The notes beneath the pieces are model-generated. The model saw only the letters and a list, made by a program, of their open reading frames with translations. It did not search any database and was not told where the DNA came from. Positions 29,773 to 37,241 of a DNA stretch of 64,000 bases are shown piece after piece. Each line of letters starts with the position of its first letter. Positions within the stretch are counted from its first letter, which is position 1. Source of the stretch: DASRSS01 sp963799045 (GTDB lineage Bacteria > Actinomycetota > Actinomycetes > Mycobacteriales > Jatrophihabitantaceae); NCBI GenBank assembly GCA_963799045.1, contig CAWCVN010000001.1, positions 496,001-560,000 on the forward strand, given 5' to 3'. The position numbers and the translations under genes are program-made.

Positions 29773-31137
29773 CTATCCCAGCTCTAGCGCGAGCAGGGCG
29801 TTCTCGACCACCTCGGTGAGCGCCGGGTGGATCCAGTACTGCCCCCGCGCCATCTCCCGCGCGCCGAGGCCGAAGCTCATGGCCTGGATCAGCGGCTGGA
29901 TCAGGGTGGCGGCCTGCTCGCCCATCAGGTGGGCGCCCAGCAGGGTGCCGCTGTCGGCGTCCGCGATCAGCTTGCACACGCTGTGGGTGTCCTCCATCGC
30001 CCATCCGTAGGCGGTGCTGCCGTAGCCGCGGACCGCGGTCACCACGCGTCTGCCGTCGGCGCGGGCCTGCTCCTCGGTCAGCCCGACCGAGGCCAGCTGC
30101 GGGTGCGTGAACACCGCGGACGGCACGAACCGGTGATCGGTCGCGGCTGGCTCGTCGGGGTGGGCCAGGTTGTGCGCCACCACCCGAGCCTCCTGGTTGG
30201 CCACGTGCTTGAGCTGGAACGGCGAACTGACGTCGCCGAGCGCCCAGATGTGCGGCACCGAGCTGCGCTGGTGCTCGTCGACGACGATCCGCCCGTCCGG
30301 GTGCACGGCGACACCGGCGGCGGCGAGGTCCAGGCGATCCGAGTTCGGGGTCCGGCCGGTCGCGACCAGCAGCAGGTCCACCTCGGCTACGGTGTCGTCG
30401 CTGAGCTCCAGCCGGATGCCGTCCGCGGTCTGCGCCAGCCCGATGACGACCGTGTGCAGCCGCAGGTCCCAGCGGGTCTTGGCGAGTGCGGTGAACCTGG
30501 TGGCGATCTCGTGGTCGAGGTGGCGCAGCAGCGGGGCGCCCCGGGCGATGACGGTGACCTCGGCGCCGAACGAGGAGAACACGTGCGCGAACTCCGCCGC
30601 GATGAAACCGCCGCCGAGGATCGCCACCCGCCGCGGCAGCTCGTCGACGCGCATGACGGTGTCGGAGGTGTGGAACGGCACGCCGCTGCGTGCCACGACC
30701 TCCGGGATGACCGGGCGCGAGCCCGCGGCGATGACGATCTGCTCGGCCGTCAGCTGTTCGCCGGTCGACAGCGCCAGCGTGTGCGGGTCGAGGAAGGACG
30801 CGTGCGCCTCGTAGAGCGAGGTGTTGGGCGCCTTGTGCGCGCGGTACTCGCGCCCACCCGCCGAGATCGGGTCGATGCGGCCGAAGATGCGGTCGCGGAT
30901 GTCGCGCCAGCGGACCTTGTCGACGGTCGCGTCGACGCCGAGCCGAGCGGACTCGCGGGCCGCGGCGGCGAGGTCCGCCGGGTAGACGAACATCTTCGTC
31001 GGGATGCACCCGACGTTCAGGCAGGTGCCGCCGAACGTGGATTGCTCGATGACGGCGATCTGCCAGTGCTCCAGCTCCGGCGTGGCCAGCGAGTTGCCCG
31101 AACCGGACCCGATGACCGCGAGGTCGACATGCGCCAT
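29773..31137 (-). CDS. mtr: Mycothione reductase
   Basis: Mtr reduces mycothiol disulfide with NADPH, the actinobacterial counterpart of glutathione reductase. The 454-aa flavoprotein begins AHVDLAVIGSGSGNSLATPE, the mycothione-reductase version of the FAD motif, then the redox-active disulfide in GGTCLNVGCIPTKMFVY, a second Rossmann motif VAILGGGFIAAEFAHVF for NADPH, ATGRTPNSDRL, and the C-terminal interface HPALTEVVENALLALE with the catalytic His-Glu pair. ATG 31137 lies seven bases after TAACGT, so it is probably leaderless. It shows that the host makes mycothiol. Confidence 0.95.
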   Translation of the reverse strand: MAHVDLAVIGSGSGNSLATPELEHWQIAVIEQSTFGGTCLNVGCIPTKMFVYPADLAAAARESARLGVDATVDKVRWRDIRDRIFGRIDPISAGGREYRAHKAPNTSLYEAHASFLDPHTLALSTGEQLTAEQIVIAAGSRPVIPEVVARSGVPFHTSDTVMRVDELPRRVAILGGGFIAAEFAHVFSSFGAEVTVIARGAPLLRHLDHEIATRFTALAKTRWDLRLHTVVIGLAQTADGIRLELSDDTVAEVDLLLVATGRTPNSDRLDLAAAGVAVHPDGRIVVDEHQRSSVPHIWALGDVSSPFQLKHVANQEARVVAHNLAHPDEPAATDHRFVPSAVFTHPQLASVGLTEEQARADGRRVVTAVRGYGSTAYGWAMEDTHSVCKLIADADSGTLLGAHLMGEQAATLIQPLIQAMSFGLGAREMARGQYWIHPALTEVVENALLALELG

Positions 31138-31144
31138 TTCGACG

Positions 31145-31150
31145 ACGTTA
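31145..31150 (-). promoter_or_regulatory. -10 hexamer for leaderless mtr transcript
   Basis: Minus-strand TAACGT, seven bases before ATG 31137. It overlaps the stop codon (31148-31150) of the upstream small gene. Confidence 0.45.
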
Positions 31151-31360
31151 GCGCCGTCCCCGCCGGAAGTACTCGATGGGACCGAAGAAGTTGATCATGC
31201 TGATCAGCCGCCAGCGCAGTTTGGACCCGCGGATCGCCTCTGGTGGGCGGCGGGTGATGTCCACCTGGGCGGCGACGTTGAGCGCCACCTCCGCCACACC
31301 GACAGTGATGATCGCGGCGCGCAGCCGCGGCGGGAGGTCACGGAACCGGCGCTTGATCAT
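31148..31360 (-). CDS. Small PLDc_N-like membrane-associated protein
   Basis: A 70-aa protein with one central hydrophobic segment (LRAAIITVGVAEVALNVAAQ). The C-terminus reads DITRRPPEAIRGSKLRWRLI then INFFGPIEYFRRGRR, the arrangement of small PLDc_N-like proteins (I.R.P...I.G.K..W......GPI.Y...GR). ATG 31360 has AGGATGG upstream; ATG 31369 is an alternative three codons longer. Such short membrane proteins have no known biochemical role. Confidence 0.65.
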   Translation of the reverse strand: MIKRRFRDLPPRLRAAIITVGVAEVALNVAAQVDITRRPPEAIRGSKLRWRLISMINFFGPIEYFRRGRR

Positions 31361-31377
31361 GGCGACCATCCTGCCAG

Positions 31378-31509
31378 CTACGGCTCGCTCGGCACGCCCC
31401 ACATGTGCGTCGGCGCGCCGACCACCACGAGGGCAGCCTCCCCGGCGTCGCGCGGCGCCTGCCCCGCCGCCGTGCAAAGCACGCTTTCGAAGACCACGAC
31501 TGCACGCAT
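31378..31509 (-). pseudogene. Possible internally deleted flavodoxin-like gene
   Basis: A 43-codon ORF begins MRAVVVFESVLCTAAGQAPR and ends EAALVVVGAPTHMWGVPSEP. The first 9 residues look like strand 1 of actinobacterial flavodoxins (MRAVVVYES...), and VVVGAPTHMWGVPS like the strand-3 FMN loop (VVGAPTHAWG). The roughly 40 residues normally between them, and all C-terminal strands, are missing. It has GAGGTGGGG before ATG 31509, so the truncated frame could still be translated. This is interpretation from two short matches. Confidence 0.4.
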
Positions 31510-31609
31510 CGTCCCCACCTCCCGTTCCAGCTCACGCCGGCGCGCACAGCCGGGGCAGGGCAGAAGGCCCGCGCCGGACCGGCCGCGGAAACACCCGCAG
31601 CGGCGCCGA

Positions 31610-31615
31610 TAGCCT
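31610..31615 (+). promoter_or_regulatory. -10 hexamer for leaderless proS transcript
   Basis: TAGCCT, six bases before GTG 31622, with no Shine-Dalgarno sequence between. Confidence 0.55.
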
Positions 31616-31621
31616 GGGCGG

Positions 31622-33388
31622 GTGCTGACGATGTCGACGCTGTTCCTGCGCACCCTTCGTGACGACCCCGCGGACGCCGAGGTGCCCAGCCACAAGCTGC
31701 TGGTACGCGCCGGATACGTCCGACGGGTGGCGCCGGGGATCTACTCGTGGCTGCCGCTGGGGCTGGCCGTGCTCGGCAAGGTGGAGCAGATCGTGCGCGA
31801 GGAGATGGTGCGGATCGGGGCGCAGGAGGTGCACTTCCCGGCCGTCGTGCCGCGCGAGGTCTTCGAGGTGAGCGGGCGGTGGGCCGATTACGGCGACCTG
31901 CTGTTCCGGCTGCACGACCGCAAGGACGCCGACTACCTGCTGGCCCCGACGCACGAGGAGCTGTTCACGCTGCTGGTCAAGGGCGAGTACTCGTCCTACA
32001 AGGACTACCCGCTGGCACTGTTCCAGATCCAGACCAAGTACCGCGACGAGGCCCGCCCCCGCGCCGGCATCCTGCGCGGCCGCGAGTTCGTGATGAAGGA
32101 CTCGTACTCGTTCGACCTGGACACCGAGGGCTTGCAGCGCTCCTACTCCGCCCACCGCGACGCGTACGAGCGGATCTTCTCGCGGCTGGGGTTCGACTAC
32201 CGGATCGTGTTCGCGGTCTCCGGCGCGATGGGCGGGTCGGCCTCCGAGGAGTTCCTCGCGCCCACGCCGTCCGGTGAGGACACCTTCGTGCAGTGCACCG
32301 GCTGTGACTACGCCGCGAACACCGAGGCGGTCGAGCTGGCCGCGCCGCCGCCCGCCGACCCCGCGACGCACCCCGAGCCGGCGGTGCACGACACGCCGGA
32401 CACCCCGACCATCGAGACCCTCGTCGAGTGCGTGAACGGGTTGCGGCTCGGCCGCAGTTTCACCGCCGCCGACACCCTGAAGAACGTCGTGCTGCGCACC
32501 AAGGCACCGAACGCCGCCGACTGGGAGCTGCTGGTCGTCGGCATACCCGGCGACAGGGAACTGGACCTCAAGCGGGTCGGCGCGCAGCTGGAGCCGGTGG
32601 AGGTCGAGCAGGCCGGCCCCGAGGACCTGGCCAAAGCCCCCGCGCTGGTCAAGGGGTACATCGGCCCGCAGGCCCTCGGCGCGGGCAGCGAGTCGAAGAT
32701 CCGCTACCTCGTCGACCCGCTAGTGGTCGACGGCAGCGCCTGGGTGACCGGCGCGAACATCGAGGGCAAGCACGTCACCGACCTGGTGCGCGGGCGCGAC
32801 TTCAGCCCCGACGGAGAGATCGGGGCGGTGGAGGTCCGTGCGGGCGACCGGTGCGCCCGCTGCGGCCAGCCGCTGGTGATCTCGCGGGGAATCGAGCTGG
32901 GGCACGTGTTCCAGCTGGGGACCAAGTACGCGAAGGCTTTCGACCTCACCGCCCTGGGCCCGGACGGCAAACCGGTGACGATCACGATGGGCTCCTACGG
33001 CATCGGCGTCACCCGGGCCGTGGCCGCGCTGGCCGAGCAGACCCACGACGAGAAGGGGCTGTGCTGGCCGCGGGCGGTCGCCCCGGCCGACGTCCACCTG
33101 GTCGCCACCGGCAAGGACGACACCGTGTTCGCCGAGGCCGGCCGGATCGCCGAGGGGCTGCAGGCCGCGGGCGTCAGCGTGCTCTACGACGACCGGCGCG
33201 GCGTCTCGCCCGGGGTGAAGTTCAAAGACGCCGAGCTGCTGGGCGTGCCGACCATCGTGATCGTCGGCAAGGGACTCGCCGACGGAGTCGTCGAGCTGCG
33301 CGACCGGCGCACCGACGACCGGGAGAACGTGCCCGTGGCCCAGGCGGTCGAACAGGTGGCCGCCGCGGTCATCCGCACCCGGGTCTGA
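31622..33388 (+). CDS. proS: Prolyl-tRNA synthetase (bacterial type)
   Basis: ProS charges tRNA-Pro. The 588-aa class II synthetase has motif 1 around SHKLLVRAGYVRRVAPGIYS, motif 2 FQIQTKYRDEARPRAGILRG, the bacterial INS editing insertion (about residues 225-400, with ETLVECVNGLRLGRSFTAAD), motif 3 GSYGIGVTRAVAALAE and the anticodon-binding domain (VLYDDRRGVSPGVKFKDAEL). It starts at GTG 31622 six bases after TAGCCT, or at ATG 31631 (MSTLFLRTLRDDP). It is clean and unbroken. It is followed after 17 bp by the S9 peptidase gene. Confidence 0.96.
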   Translation: MLTMSTLFLRTLRDDPADAEVPSHKLLVRAGYVRRVAPGIYSWLPLGLAVLGKVEQIVREEMVRIGAQEVHFPAVVPREVFEVSGRWADYGDLLFRLHDRKDADYLLAPTHEELFTLLVKGEYSSYKDYPLALFQIQTKYRDEARPRAGILRGREFVMKDSYSFDLDTEGLQRSYSAHRDAYERIFSRLGFDYRIVFAVSGAMGGSASEEFLAPTPSGEDTFVQCTGCDYAANTEAVELAAPPPADPATHPEPAVHDTPDTPTIETLVECVNGLRLGRSFTAADTLKNVVLRTKAPNAADWELLVVGIPGDRELDLKRVGAQLEPVEVEQAGPEDLAKAPALVKGYIGPQALGAGSESKIRYLVDPLVVDGSAWVTGANIEGKHVTDLVRGRDFSPDGEIGAVEVRAGDRCARCGQPLVISRGIELGHVFQLGTKYAKAFDLTALGPDGKPVTITMGSYGIGVTRAVAALAEQTHDEKGLCWPRAVAPADVHLVATGKDDTVFAEAGRIAEGLQAAGVSVLYDDRRGVSPGVKFKDAELLGVPTIVIVGKGLADGVVELRDRRTDDRENVPVAQAVEQVAAAVIRTRV

Positions 33389-33405
33389 GTTCGAGGAGGT
33401 CCGTC

Positions 33406-35493
33406 GTGCCGATCGTCGCGCCCTACGGAAGCTGGCGCTCCCCGATCCGCGCCGCCGACCTGGCCGCCAGCGGTCACCCGGTCGAAGGCGGCACGTGGGT
33501 GGGCGAGTCGATCTGGTGGTGCGAGCTGCGCCCGGCCGAGGGGGGCCGGTACGCGGTGCGCCGCGCCGGGGACGGCGGCGAGCCGGTCGACGTGCTGCCG
33601 GCGCCGTGGAACGCCCGCACCCGCGTGCACGAGTACGGCGGCGGCGCCTGGACGGTGGATGCGGGCGGGACCCTGGTGTTCGCCGAGTTCTCCGACCAGC
33701 GGCTGCACCGCCTCGACCCGGGCGCGGGCGCCCCGGTTCCGCTGACCGCCGAGCCGCAGACCCGGGCGGCCTGGCGCTACGCGGAACTGCAGCTGGTCAA
33801 CGGCGGCAGCGAGGTCTTGTGCGTCCGCGAGCGCCACGACGCCGACGGCGTCCGTCGCGACATCGTGACCGTGCCGGTCGACGGCTCCGCCGCCGGCGAC
33901 GACGGCGCGGTCCGGTCACTGGTGGCGGGGTCTGACTTCCTCGCCTACCCGCGGCTGTCACCGGACGGGCGCCGGCTGGCCTGGATCGCGTGGGACCACC
34001 CGAACATGCCGTGGGACGGCACCGAGCTGCGGGCCGCGGAACTCGACGCCGCCGGCACGGTGTCCGGTCCGTGGCGGGTGCTCGCCGGTGCGCGCGCCAC
34101 CGGCGGGGAGTCCGTGCTTCAGCCGGAATGGGCCGACGACCGGCACCTGTACCTGATCAGCGACCGCACGGGGTTCTGGAACCTGTACCGCGTCGACACC
34201 GAAGGTGGGGGTGCCCCCGGCAATGGGGGCGTAGCCGCCGGGGGAGAGGAGATCGACGGGGGAGAGGAGATCGACGGGGGAGAGGAGATCGACGGGCTGT
34301 GCCACCGCGATGCGGACTTCGGCGGTCCGCTGTGGCAGCTCGGCTCCGCCTGGTACCGCGTGCTGGCCGACGGCCGGTTGCTCACCGTGCGCACGTTCGG
34401 CACAGACACCCTGGCGATCCTCGACGTCGCCACCGGCCGGCTGCGCGACCTGGATCCCGGGATCGGCCCGCTCGGCCGGACCGGTCTCGGCCCGGTACGT
34501 GACGGGCGGGCGCTGGTCGTCACCGGCAGCGCCCTCGCGCCGGCCGGGCTGCGCGAGCTGGACCTGGCGACGGGTGCGCTCACCGATGTCCGGCTGTCCG
34601 TCGACGACGTCCCCGACGCGGGCTATCTACCGGCCGCCGAGCTGATGACCTTCACCGGCCCGTCCGGCCGCAGTGGGGGTCCCCCCGGCAGCGGGGCCGT
34701 GGGCGCCGGGGGAGTGCACGCGGTCGTGTACCCGCCGCACAACGTCGACTACGAGCCGCCGGCCGGTGAGCTGCCGCCGTACGTGGCGTTCGTCCACGGC
34801 GGGCCGACGGCGCACGCCGCGCCCGCCCTGTCCCCGGTGTACGCGTACTTCACCAGCCGGGGGATCGGCGTCGTCGACGTCAACTACGGCGGCTCGACCG
34901 GCTACGGCCGGGCCTACCGCGAGCGACTGCGCGGGCAGTGGGGTGTCGTCGATGTCGAGGACACGGTCGCTGCGGTCCGCGGGCTCGCCGACGCCGGACT
35001 GGCCGACCGGAACCGTCTGGCGATCGAGGGCGGCTCCGCCGGCGGATGGACCGTCCTCGCCGCGCTGACCACCACGTCGGTGTTCGCCTGCGGGGTCTCC
35101 TACTTCGGCGTCGCCGAGCTGCTCCGGTTCGCGGAGGAGACCCATGACTTCGAGTCCCGCTACCTCGACGGCCTGCTCGGGCCGCTGCCGCAGTCCCGCG
35201 AGCTCTACGAGCGCCGTGCCCCGGTGAACAACGTCGACGGGCTGTCCTGCCCGGTGCTGCTGCTCCAGGGCCTCGACGACCCGATCGTGCCGCCGTCGCA
35301 GGCAGAGCGCTTCCGCGACGCCATGCTCGCGAAGGGCCTGCCGCACGCCTACCGCGCCTACCCGGGCGAGTCGCACGGGTTCCGCAGGGCAGAGACGATC
35401 ATCGATTCGCGTGAGGCCGAGCTGTCCTTCTACGGCCAGGTGTTCGGCTTCGAGCCCCCGGGCATCCCGGTGCTGGAGCTCTGGCGGCCGTGA
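33406..35493 (+). CDS. Prolyl oligopeptidase-family (S9) serine peptidase
   Basis: A 695-aa S9C-like protein. The N-terminal beta-propeller (to about residue 410) has WNARTRVHEYGGGAWTVDAG and YPRLSPDGRRLAWIAWDHPN. The C-terminal alpha/beta-hydrolase has FVHGGPTAHA, the nucleophile elbow EGGSAGGWT (Ser544), GLDDPIVPP (Asp625) and GESHGFR with the catalytic His. GTG 33406 follows GAGGAGGT. Two GC-rich hairpin repeats sit in frame, one in the propeller (GGAPGNGGVAAGG plus three GGEEID copies) and one at the propeller-hydrolase transition (SGGPPGSGAVGAGG). These add about 30 and 12 residues that relatives should lack. Its TGA overlaps the ung GTG. The substrate is probably short peptides. Confidence 0.92.
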   Translation: MPIVAPYGSWRSPIRAADLAASGHPVEGGTWVGESIWWCELRPAEGGRYAVRRAGDGGEPVDVLPAPWNARTRVHEYGGGAWTVDAGGTLVFAEFSDQRLHRLDPGAGAPVPLTAEPQTRAAWRYAELQLVNGGSEVLCVRERHDADGVRRDIVTVPVDGSAAGDDGAVRSLVAGSDFLAYPRLSPDGRRLAWIAWDHPNMPWDGTELRAAELDAAGTVSGPWRVLAGARATGGESVLQPEWADDRHLYLISDRTGFWNLYRVDTEGGGAPGNGGVAAGGEEIDGGEEIDGGEEIDGLCHRDADFGGPLWQLGSAWYRVLADGRLLTVRTFGTDTLAILDVATGRLRDLDPGIGPLGRTGLGPVRDGRALVVTGSALAPAGLRELDLATGALTDVRLSVDDVPDAGYLPAAELMTFTGPSGRSGGPPGSGAVGAGGVHAVVYPPHNVDYEPPAGELPPYVAFVHGGPTAHAAPALSPVYAYFTSRGIGVVDVNYGGSTGYGRAYRERLRGQWGVVDVEDTVAAVRGLADAGLADRNRLAIEGGSAGGWTVLAALTTTSVFACGVSYFGVAELLRFAEETHDFESRYLDGLLGPLPQSRELYERRAPVNNVDGLSCPVLLLQGLDDPIVPPSQAERFRDAMLAKGLPHAYRAYPGESHGFRRAETIIDSREAELSFYGQVFGFEPPGIPVLELWRP
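34205..34246. repeat. GC-rich hairpin repeat, copy A (in frame, S9 gene)
   Basis: Perfect arms CCCCCGGC (34214-34221) and GCCGGGGG (34237-34244) surround a loop with GGGGGCGTAGCC. The 3' block GGGGGCGTAGCCGCCGGGGG recurs, inverted, in uvrC. Encodes GGGAPGNGGVAAGG. Confidence 0.8.
34240..34293. repeat. 18-bp tandem repeat x3 in the S9 gene
   Basis: GGGGGAGAGGAGATCGAC repeats exactly at 34240, 34258 and 34276, encoding GGEEID three times. It abuts hairpin repeat A, whose last bases form the start of the first unit. Copies are identical, so expansion is recent. Confidence 0.95.
34673..34713. repeat. GC-rich hairpin repeat, copy B (in frame, S9 gene)
   Basis: Same plan as copy A: GTGGGGGTCCCCCC, arms CCCCCGGC (34682-34689) and GCCGGGGG (34705-34712), ending GGGGGAG. 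It is read in the same frame as copy A (SGGPPGSGAVGAGG). Confidence 0.75.
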
Positions 35494-36167
35494 CAGGTCG
35501 CCCGCTCGCGGAGCTGGTCGAGCCCGGCTGGGCACGGGCGCTGGCGCCGGTGGCCGAGCAGATCACGGCGATGGGGGCGTTCCTGCGGGCCGAGCTCGCC
35601 ACCGGGCGTTCCTACCTGCCGGCCGGGCCGAACGTGCTGCGCGCGTTCGGCCGGCCGTTCGCGGACGTGCGGGTGCTCATCGTCGGCCAGGACCCGTACC
35701 CGACGCCGGGCCACCCCATCGGGCTCTCGTTCGCGGTCGAGCGGCACGTGCGCCCGATCCCGCGCAGCCTGCAGAACATCTACCGCGAGCTGCGCGCCGA
35801 CCTCGGCGTCGAGACGCCGGAGCACGGGGACCTCACCGGTTGGTCCGAGCACGGCATCCTGCTGCTGAACAGGGTCCTGACCGTGCGCCCGGGGTCACCG
35901 GGGTCGCACCGGGGCAAGGGCTGGGAGGCGGTCACCGAGCAGGCGATCAGGGCGCTGGCCGCGCGCGGGACACCGCTCGTCGCGCTGCTGTGGGGCCGCG
36001 ACGCGCAGACCCTGCAGCCCATGCTCGGCGACGTTCCGTGTATCGCCTGCGCACATCCCAGCCCGATGTCGGCCGACCGGGGCTTCTTCGGCTCGCGGGT
36101 GTTCAGCCGGGCGAACAAGCTGCTCGTGGACCAGGGCGGCGAGCCGGTGGACTGGTCGCTGAGCTGA
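35490..36167 (+). CDS. ung: Uracil-DNA glycosylase (family 1)
   Basis: Ung removes uracil from DNA to start base-excision repair. The 225-aa protein has the water-activating motif LIVGQDPYPTPGHPIGLSFA (catalytic Asp), SLQNIYRELRADLG, GILLLNRVLTVRPGSPGSH and the minor-groove loop HPSPMSADRGFFGS with the active-site His. GTG 35490 overlaps the peptidase stop as GTGA, so the two are translationally coupled although unrelated in function. Confidence 0.96.
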   Translation: MTGRPLAELVEPGWARALAPVAEQITAMGAFLRAELATGRSYLPAGPNVLRAFGRPFADVRVLIVGQDPYPTPGHPIGLSFAVERHVRPIPRSLQNIYRELRADLGVETPEHGDLTGWSEHGILLLNRVLTVRPGSPGSHRGKGWEAVTEQAIRALAARGTPLVALLWGRDAQTLQPMLGDVPCIACAHPSPMSADRGFFGSRVFSRANKLLVDQGGEPVDWSLS

Positions 36168-36170
36168 CCG

Positions 36171-36641
36171 CTAACCCCCGTGCGCCAGCCGGGCCGGGAA
36201 CCCTCCGGTCGCGATCGGCCCCCAGCGCTCCGGCGTGAGCCGGATCAGCGCCTTGCCCTGGGTGCGCATCGCCGCTCGGTACTCGTCCCAGTCGGGGTGC
36301 TCGCCGGAGATCGCGCGGTAGTAGTCGACCAGCGGCTCGAGCGCCTCGGGCAGGTCCAGCACCTCGGCGGTCCCCTCGACCTGCACCCAGGGGCCGCCGA
36401 AGTCCTCGGAGAGCACCAGCGCGGAGCAGGCGGGCTCGCGGCGCAGGTTCGCCACCTTGGCCCGCTCCGGGTACGTGGAGATCACGATCCGGCCCGCGGT
36501 GTCGACACCGGCGGTCACCGGGGAGGCCTGCGGGCTGCCGTCGCGGCGGCGGGTGAGCAGGATGAGGTGGTGACGCGGGCGGAGGAACTCGAGCAGGCCG
36601 TCCCGGTCGACCGGCGTGTTCGTGGCGATGGTGCGAGGCAT
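36171..36641 (-). CDS. PPOX-class F420-dependent oxidoreductase-type protein
   Basis: A 156-aa split-barrel protein of the pyridoxamine-oxidase-like superfamily: LRPRHHLILLTRRRDGSPQA, TAGRIVISTYPERAKVANLR, CSALVLSEDFGGPWVQVEGT and WDEYRAAMRTQGKALIRLTP follow the F420/FMN-binding PPOX pattern found in actinomycetes. The cofactor is probably F420 but the flavin alternative is not excluded. Its ATG (36641) is only 30 bp from the left end of the insertion sequence, so its native promoter has probably been separated from it. It converges on ung with a 3-bp gap. Confidence 0.82.
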   Translation of the reverse strand: MPRTIATNTPVDRDGLLEFLRPRHHLILLTRRRDGSPQASPVTAGVDTAGRIVISTYPERAKVANLRREPACSALVLSEDFGGPWVQVEGTAEVLDLPEALEPLVDYYRAISGEHPDWDEYRAAMRTQGKALIRLTPERWGPIATGGFPARLAHGG

Positions 36642-36661
36642 GGCTCCATCCTGCTCCTCCG

Positions 36662-36670
36662 CCGGATACC
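36662..36670. repeat. Target-site duplication, left copy
   Basis: CCGGATACC, repeated exactly at 38533-38541 on the far side of the insertion sequence. Confidence 0.85.
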
Positions 36671-36786
36671 GGGTGCGCGACACATAGGTAGGTGATCTTT
36701 CGGGTTCCCCGGGTTCTCTGCTTCTCGTTCCTAGTCTGACTGCATGTAGCGCAGACAGATGGGATGGTGGACGATGAGAGTCGTGG

Positions 36787-37233
36787 ATGAGTCGCTTCCG
36801 GATCTGGAGTCCCGGCGCGAGCGAGTTGCTGGCTGAACTGGGGCGGGTCGGGGACTTCCGGCGGGGGTCGGTGAGCGTGACGTTCCGCCGCTGTGGCAAG
36901 GCGAACTGTGCGTGCGCCCAGCCCGCTCATCCGGGCCACGGTCCGCGGACGATGTGGACGCGGCGTGGTGCTGGCGGCAAGACGGTGGGTCGGGCGTTGA
37001 AGCCGGGCGAGGTGGGCAAGGTCCGTGCCGAGGTCGATGCCTGGCGTCGGTTCAGTGCGCTGACCGATGAGCTTGCGGCGGTGAACGAGGCGATCTGTGA
37101 GGCACGGCCGGTCGAGCCGCCCGGCACGGCCGCGACGATCGTCGAGGCCGCCGCAGACGGCCAAAAAGGGGGCTCTCGATCCGGGTCCGGGACGCGCTCA
37201 CGGAGGCGTTCACGGCCGAACTCGACCGGCTGA
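36787..37233 (+). CDS. IS ORF A, DUF6788-type protein
   Basis: A 148-aa product. The N-terminal half, RRGSVSVTFRRCGKANCACA then QPAHPGHGPRTMWTRRGAGG, is the DUF6788 zinc-like region (CGKxNCxCA) found as the upstream ORF of ISKra4-family elements. Then comes ALKPGEVGKVRAEVDAWRRF, and after CAAAAAGGGGGC at 37162-37173 the sequence becomes low-complexity Ser/Arg (SRSGSGTRSRRRS). The -1 frame at that run is open into the transposase, so the last 25 residues may not be the main product. Confidence 0.8.
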   Translation: MSRFRIWSPGASELLAELGRVGDFRRGSVSVTFRRCGKANCACAQPAHPGHGPRTMWTRRGAGGKTVGRALKPGEVGKVRAEVDAWRRFSALTDELAAVNEAICEARPVEPPGTAATIVEAAADGQKGGSRSGSGTRSRRRSRPNSTG

Positions 37234-37241
37234 ACGATCTG

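Noticed and set aside
28610..31009. A 799-codon minus-strand frame across the VOC gene and mtr
   Set aside because: Typical high-GC shadow frame, rich in Arg/Gly/Pro, with no family motifs; the overlapping mtr and VOC genes are unambiguous.
32428..35493. A 1021-codon frame covering part of proS and the S9 peptidase
   Set aside because: The first 325 residues are an antisense-like shadow of proS in another phase; the peptidase starts at GTG 33406 with its own RBS.
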